A DNA stretch of 64,000 nucleotides from NCBI GenBank assembly GCA_964020155.1, contig OZ026560.1, positions 3,032,759-3,096,758 of the forward strand, read 5' to 3'. Every line of letters begins with the position of its first letter. Position 1 is the first letter of the stretch. Shown one piece after another: positions 59,401 to 64,000 of this stretch. The notes under the pieces are model-generated. The model searched no databases, was not told where the DNA came from, and was given only the letters and a program-made list of their open reading frames with translations. The DNA is from Chondrilla cf. caribensis. Taxonomy: Eukaryota > Porifera > Demospongiae > Chondrillida > Chondrillidae. The position numbers and the translations under genes are program-made.

Positions 59401-61964
59401 AATTCGAGTGATTGTCATTGGAAGCCACATGGATAAGGTGAAATCCAAAGTGGAAGCCAAGAGCAAGTTGGAGCACTGCTATCAAAGAGTTCGACAAAGC
59501 CTTTGTGAAGCCCCTTTGCAGTTCCATGATGCATGCTACCTGGATTGCCGTCAACCTTACTCGAGTGATATCGAGAAGTTGTGTGCATATCTGAATGAGG
59601 TCCCAGTACCTCAATACAAAGCAGCTGAAATATCCTACAGTATCCGTTGGGTCATCTCTCGTATGAAGACCTCACTGGAAAGTGAAGCCATTCGAGTATC
59701 AGATTTCACAAAGTGGATTGAGGAGAACAAGGCCACTCTCCTCACCAACCTTCCACCGTCAGAAGAAGTCTGCAAGGATCTCTCATCCACAGGTCACTTC
59801 ATGTACCTCCCCAACAAGGAAGACCCGTCCAATGGCTGGCTTGTACTGGACCTTCCATTCATACTCCATAAGGTATATGGGACTCTATTCTCCTCTTCAA
59901 AGAAGATTGTCAACAAATTCGGTCTTCTCAATTGTCAAAAGCTGTCAGTCCTTTTCCCCACATTGGATCAAGAAATGGTTCACGATGTCTTAACCAGTTT
60001 GGAGTTCTGTATCGATGTGGATCCATCAATACTTGCAGAAGAAGTCACCCAGCTGACTGAGAGCACAGACGAGGATCACAACCACCTGTTCTTCCCAGCA
60101 CTGGTATCATCCCAGCCTCCTAAGGTCTTCCCGCACTCTCAACAAGGCTGTCATGTGCTATCATGGCAGTTGGTAGTGGTCAGAAGGCCCATCATATCTC
60201 CTCGTCTCCTTCAAACCATCATCCTTCGTTTGGCAGCTCATCGTGTTTTCCACCACAAGCAAGATTCCCACACCAGGGAGCATTACTGTAGTATGTGGTG
60301 TAACGGTATCTTCTGGCAGTCGAATGATGATGTCGATGTAGCGGTTCAAATCAGCGACAGCACCGTAGTTGAGTTGATCGGAAGAAGCAAGGTCGGTCCA
60401 GAAGTTCTCTGCTTGTATGTTTCAACCATCGCTGGAGACATCTCTGCCACAATACGTGAACTGTCCCCAACTCTATCAGCTACTGCATACATCATCCACC
60501 CAGCCGACCCTCAAGTGCTGCTGGAGAATCCCAGATCTCCCTCTCCTCATGAAAAGTTCCCAGTGGACATTATACTGGAGAACATAAGAAATGTCAGGAG
60601 CACTTGTCTGTCATGCAAAGTAGAGGAGGAACCAGCAACGAGAAAGCCCATTTCTGATTTGTTTTGTGGTTTTGTCCCAAAAGAAGACGTTATTCGACAT
60701 TTGTCTTTTGTTTCTGGTGAGTTTGTGTTTATGTGCATGTATACATGTGAACTGTGATGTGTGCTATTGTATAGTACTGTGGTATTGTGTGTTGTGTGCT
60801 ATTTGAACATACAACAACTCTACTTTATTCTACAGTGCACTATTTGTTCAGTATTGTCCTCTATCTGTTTGTGCATGTACTGTACGTATGTACATGTGTA
60901 CCACTGTATGGTACTATTACATTGTAGTTCTGTCTGTAATTCTTGCACATCCATTGTTCATTGCGAGTGTGTGTTGTTGTACTGTAGCAAGTACTGTACT
61001 TCATATTCCATACTTCCAGGTACAACAGCACCTCGTCCTCATCAAGTCTTTGACTGTGAAGCATTCATGGACAAGTTCAAGGAAAGATTCCTCCAATCTG
61101 TAGACTCACATGCCATTGTGTTGAGACTGGAGATAGAGAAGGTGATCTCTGAAGATCTTGCCTTCACCATTGAGCGTCATTGTAGTAGAAGTACTGGAAA
61201 CGAGAAATTATTTTTACATCTTCGAAGAAATGCTGATCCAGGAAGTATCCATAAACTGTGTGATGTGATGGTGAGAGAAAAAGGCTATGCTATGATGAAC
61301 GAACTGGGGAGAGACATGAGAAGAGAATTGGATCTACTAACAGGTATGTATATACATGTTGCTCTCTATGTGTATACCATTTTATTGCAAGTTACATGCA
61401 TTGTGTGCACATGTACGTATGTACTTTGTGTGCTGTGTCTGATATTTCCATGTATAAGCACAACAAAGGTAATAGTGTGTGTTTGTGTTTAATACATGTA
61501 TTTTACATGAATCGATTGTCTTTCTTTGCGTTTTACCAGATTCCAAGCTGAACACACCCACGGATCCCCTTAATACCACACCCACTGAGCCTCTCAAGAC
61601 CACACCCACTGAGCATCTGAAGACAACACCCACTAATCCCTTCAAAACCACACCCACTGGTCCCCTCATGACCACGCCCACATTAAGTGGTTTGAATTGT
61701 CATGTGATCCCCCATGTTTGTCTTGATTGGCAGTCTGTCGGTCATCACTTGGAAGTAGATCCCTCTGTGATGAAGGTCATAGATGATGACTATCACGATG
61801 ATGTGGAGAAGTGTTGTCGTACCATGTTCACCAGATGGTTGTCTCATGACGAAGGTACAGGAGGAGCCCCAAGACTCTGGAGAACAGTTCTCAAAGCTCT
61901 CAAGAATGTCGGGTACACCAGTGTTGTTGGAGATGTGGAGAGAACACTGTTTGAGCATCAATAA
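56417..61964 (+). CDS. Roco copy 4: ankyrin-Roc-COR-CARD-like-Death protein, 1682 aa
   Basis: Exons 56417-60716, 61020-61343 and 61540-61964 join in phase. It has ten ankyrin doublets of 66 residues (residues 48 to about 708), twice the number in copy 1. Doublets 4-6 (about 57,135-57,730) are nearly identical in DNA, a sign of recent unequal exchange or conversion. Roc: Walker A GNACSGKST at 876, DFAGQHEYH near 59,216, SHMD near 59,425. COR, CARD-like exon (FMDKFKERFLQSVDSHAIV...KLCDVMVREKGYAMMNEL), a short linker of about 5 units, and Death domain follow. It has the intact leader and uORF and no nearby insertions, so it is the best candidate for a fully functional member. Confidence 0.93.
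61552..61683 (+). repeat. Coding minisatellite in Roco copy 4 (about 5 units)
   Basis: Shortest linker of the four; units encode TTPTEPLK, TTPTNPFK and TTPTGPLM. Confidence 0.9.
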
Positions 61965-62019
61965 CAGTCCCAATGTTCTGTTTTATCAATGATCACCTCT
62001 GATCCCTCCGAACCACATC

Positions 62020-64000
62020 TGTAGATTTCCTCTTGACCACACCCACTAATCTCCAGACCATATCTGTAGCTTCCAACAGGACCACACCCACTGATCTCCT
62101 GTCAACCACAGCTTCAACTTCTCACTGGACTGCACCCAATGATCCCCTCCGGACCACACCCACTGTTCCCTTCCAACTATACCTAGTGATTCCCGCTGTA
62201 CTGCACCCAATGGTTATTTCTAGAACACACAATGTTTTCCTCCAGACCACACCCACTAATCCCCACAAGACCACACCCACTGTTCCCTTCCAGACCACAC
62301 CTCTGACTTCCCTTGTGTTTTGCACTCTCATCTTGAGAAACATCTACTGGACTACACCCACTGGACCACACCCACTGGACCACACCCACTGATCCCCTCC
62401 AGAACTCACCCAGTGGACAGCAAGGACTGATTCCCTCCAGACCACACCTAGTGATTTGCAATGGTCCATGCCCACTGGACCACACCCACTGATCACCTCA
62501 AGATCTGTGGCTTTCCACTGAACTGCACCCAATGATCCCCTCAAGACCACACCCACTGTTCCCTTCCAGACATATCTCACCTAGTGAGTTCCGCTGGACT
62601 ACAATCAACGATCATCTCTAGAACACACACACTGGACCACACCCACCAATAGCCTCCAAAGCACACCCACTGTTCCCCTGCAGAACACACCCACTGGACC
62701 ACACCCACTGTTCCCCTCCAGAATACACCCACTGGGCCACACCCACTGTTCCCCTCCAGAATACACCCACTGGTCCACACCCACTGTTCCCCTCCAGAAC
62801 ACCTACTGTTTCCCTCCAGAACACACCCACTGGACCACACCCACTGTTCCCCTCCAGGACACACCCACTAGACCACACCCACTGTTCCCCTCCAGAACAC
62901 ACCCACTGGACCACACCCACTGTTCCCCTCCAGAACACACCCACTGGACCACACCCACTGTTCCCCTCCAGAACACACCCACTGGATCACATCCACTGAT
63001 AGCCTCCAGACTATGTGTAGTAATTCCCACTGGACCACACCTACTGATTCCATGAACACACTGATCCCATCTATCCATATATTCCAATTGAACCAATCCC
63101 ATTGATCGCCTTCAGACCACACCCAATCATCCTCCGGAACACATCCACTGATCCACCTGGGTCATATCTGTTGATACCTACTGATCAGCACTCAATTATC
63201 TCCTTCAGACCACACCTAGTGCTTCCACTGGACCACACCCACTGCTCCTCTCCAGATCTGTGGCTTCTACTGGATCACACTCGTTGATACCTTCAAACCA
63301 CACCCATAAATTGTTGCTGGACCACACCCAGTGATCACACCACACTCATCAGTCCCATCCTGACTGGATCACGATGCCCTCACAACCAAGCCTACACCCG
63401 TTTATACCCCCTTGACCACACCCAAGATCACGATCACTGATCCTCTCACGACTGCACCCAATGATGCCATCAAAGTAACATCTGAAGATCCCCTCAAGAT
63501 CACACCCAATGATGCCGTCAAGACCACACCCAATAATGCCATCAAGACCGCATCCAATGATGCCATCAACCACATACAATGATCCCTTCCAGACTGATTG
63601 CACCCAATGAAGCTTTTAACAGCACACCCAATGGTGACATCAAGACCTCACCCAATTATGCCCTCAATACCACACCCAGTGATCCCCTCAAGACCACACC
63701 CGATAATGCCCTCAAGACCTCACCCAATGATCCCCTCAAGACCACAACCAATGATGCCCTCAAAATAATGCCCAATGATCCCCTCAAGACCACACCCAGT
63801 GATCCCCTCAAGACCACAACCAATGATGCCCTCAAGATAATGCCCAATGATGCCCTCAAGCCCACACTCAATGATGCCCTCAAGACCACACCCATGCAGT
63901 GATCCCCTCAAGACCACACCCAGTGATCCCCTCAAGATAATGCCCAATGATGCCCTCAAGACCACACCCAGTGATCCCCTCAAGACCACACCCAGTGATC
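62020..64000 (+). repeat. Non-coding 24-bp minisatellite downstream of Roco copy 4, runs off the window
   Basis: The proximal part includes a very regular stretch at 62,635-62,990 (CCACACCCACTGTTCCCCTC with CAGAACACACCCACTGGA), a 48-bp higher-order repeat of about seven units. The distal part has CAATGATG-type units. The end of the array is not in view. Confidence 0.92.

Noticed and set aside
5596..61964. Kinase domain that would make these full DAPK1 orthologues
   Set aside because: No kinase motifs precede the ankyrin array; upstream DNA is promoter module, transposon or fossil genes.
1..64000. tRNA or rRNA genes
   Set aside because: I saw no convincing cloverleaf or rRNA segment on reading; a covariance-model scan would be the proper test.

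Overview
The window looks like accessory DNA from an invertebrate animal. It has spliced genes with short GT/AG introns, metazoan Death and CARD-like signalling domains joined to ankyrin and Roc/COR modules, cut-and-paste DNA transposons, long CA tracts and large minisatellites. A demosponge would fit this gene content and compact intron style, but that is an inference and the species is not fixed by the sequence.

The backbone is a tandem array of four large plus-strand paralogues at about 5.6-11.5 kb, 24.5-29.3 kb, 40.2-45.0 kb and 56.4-62.0 kb. Each encodes an N-terminal ankyrin array built from 66-residue (198 bp) double repeats, a Roc-type GTPase, a COR region, a small CARD-like exon, a Thr/Pro linker made of a 24-bp minisatellite, and a C-terminal Death domain. 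This resembles the Ank-Roc-COR-Death half of DAPK1 without the kinase. Copies 2, 3 and 4 give complete frames of 1449, 1417 and 1682 residues. Copy 1 has a one-base deletion near codon 34 and an extra exon.

Downstream of each stop codon the same 24-bp minisatellite continues as non-coding DNA for about 1.2 to 3 kb, so the Death-domain sequence is an island inside a minisatellite. Each array ends in a conserved tail segment (seven copies) and usually a CA tract.

Between the live genes lie minus-strand fossils in repeating order: a DENN-domain gene fragment (three copies, each broken differently), a chimeric Roco remnant in which the promoter is fused to a piece of the CARD exon and a short minisatellite (three copies sharing one junction), and an EF-hand gene fragment (three copies with complementary deletions). 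The repeated unit is therefore about 16-19 kb: Roco, minisatellite, tail, DENN fossil, Roco remnant, tail, EF-hand fossil, promoter, next Roco. Copies of the roughly 300-bp Roco promoter occur eight times.

Mobile elements have landed at informative places: a broken Merlin transposon with an 8-bp target duplication in EF-hand copy 1 (the empty site is seen in copy 2), a 1.7-kb inverted-terminal-repeat element ending 9 bases before the start codon of Roco copy 2 (with a pogo-like MITE inside it), and a 0.2-kb MITE in the 5' leader of Roco copy 3. The whole region reads as a fast-evolving, recombining cluster of candidate intracellular sensor or death-signalling genes.
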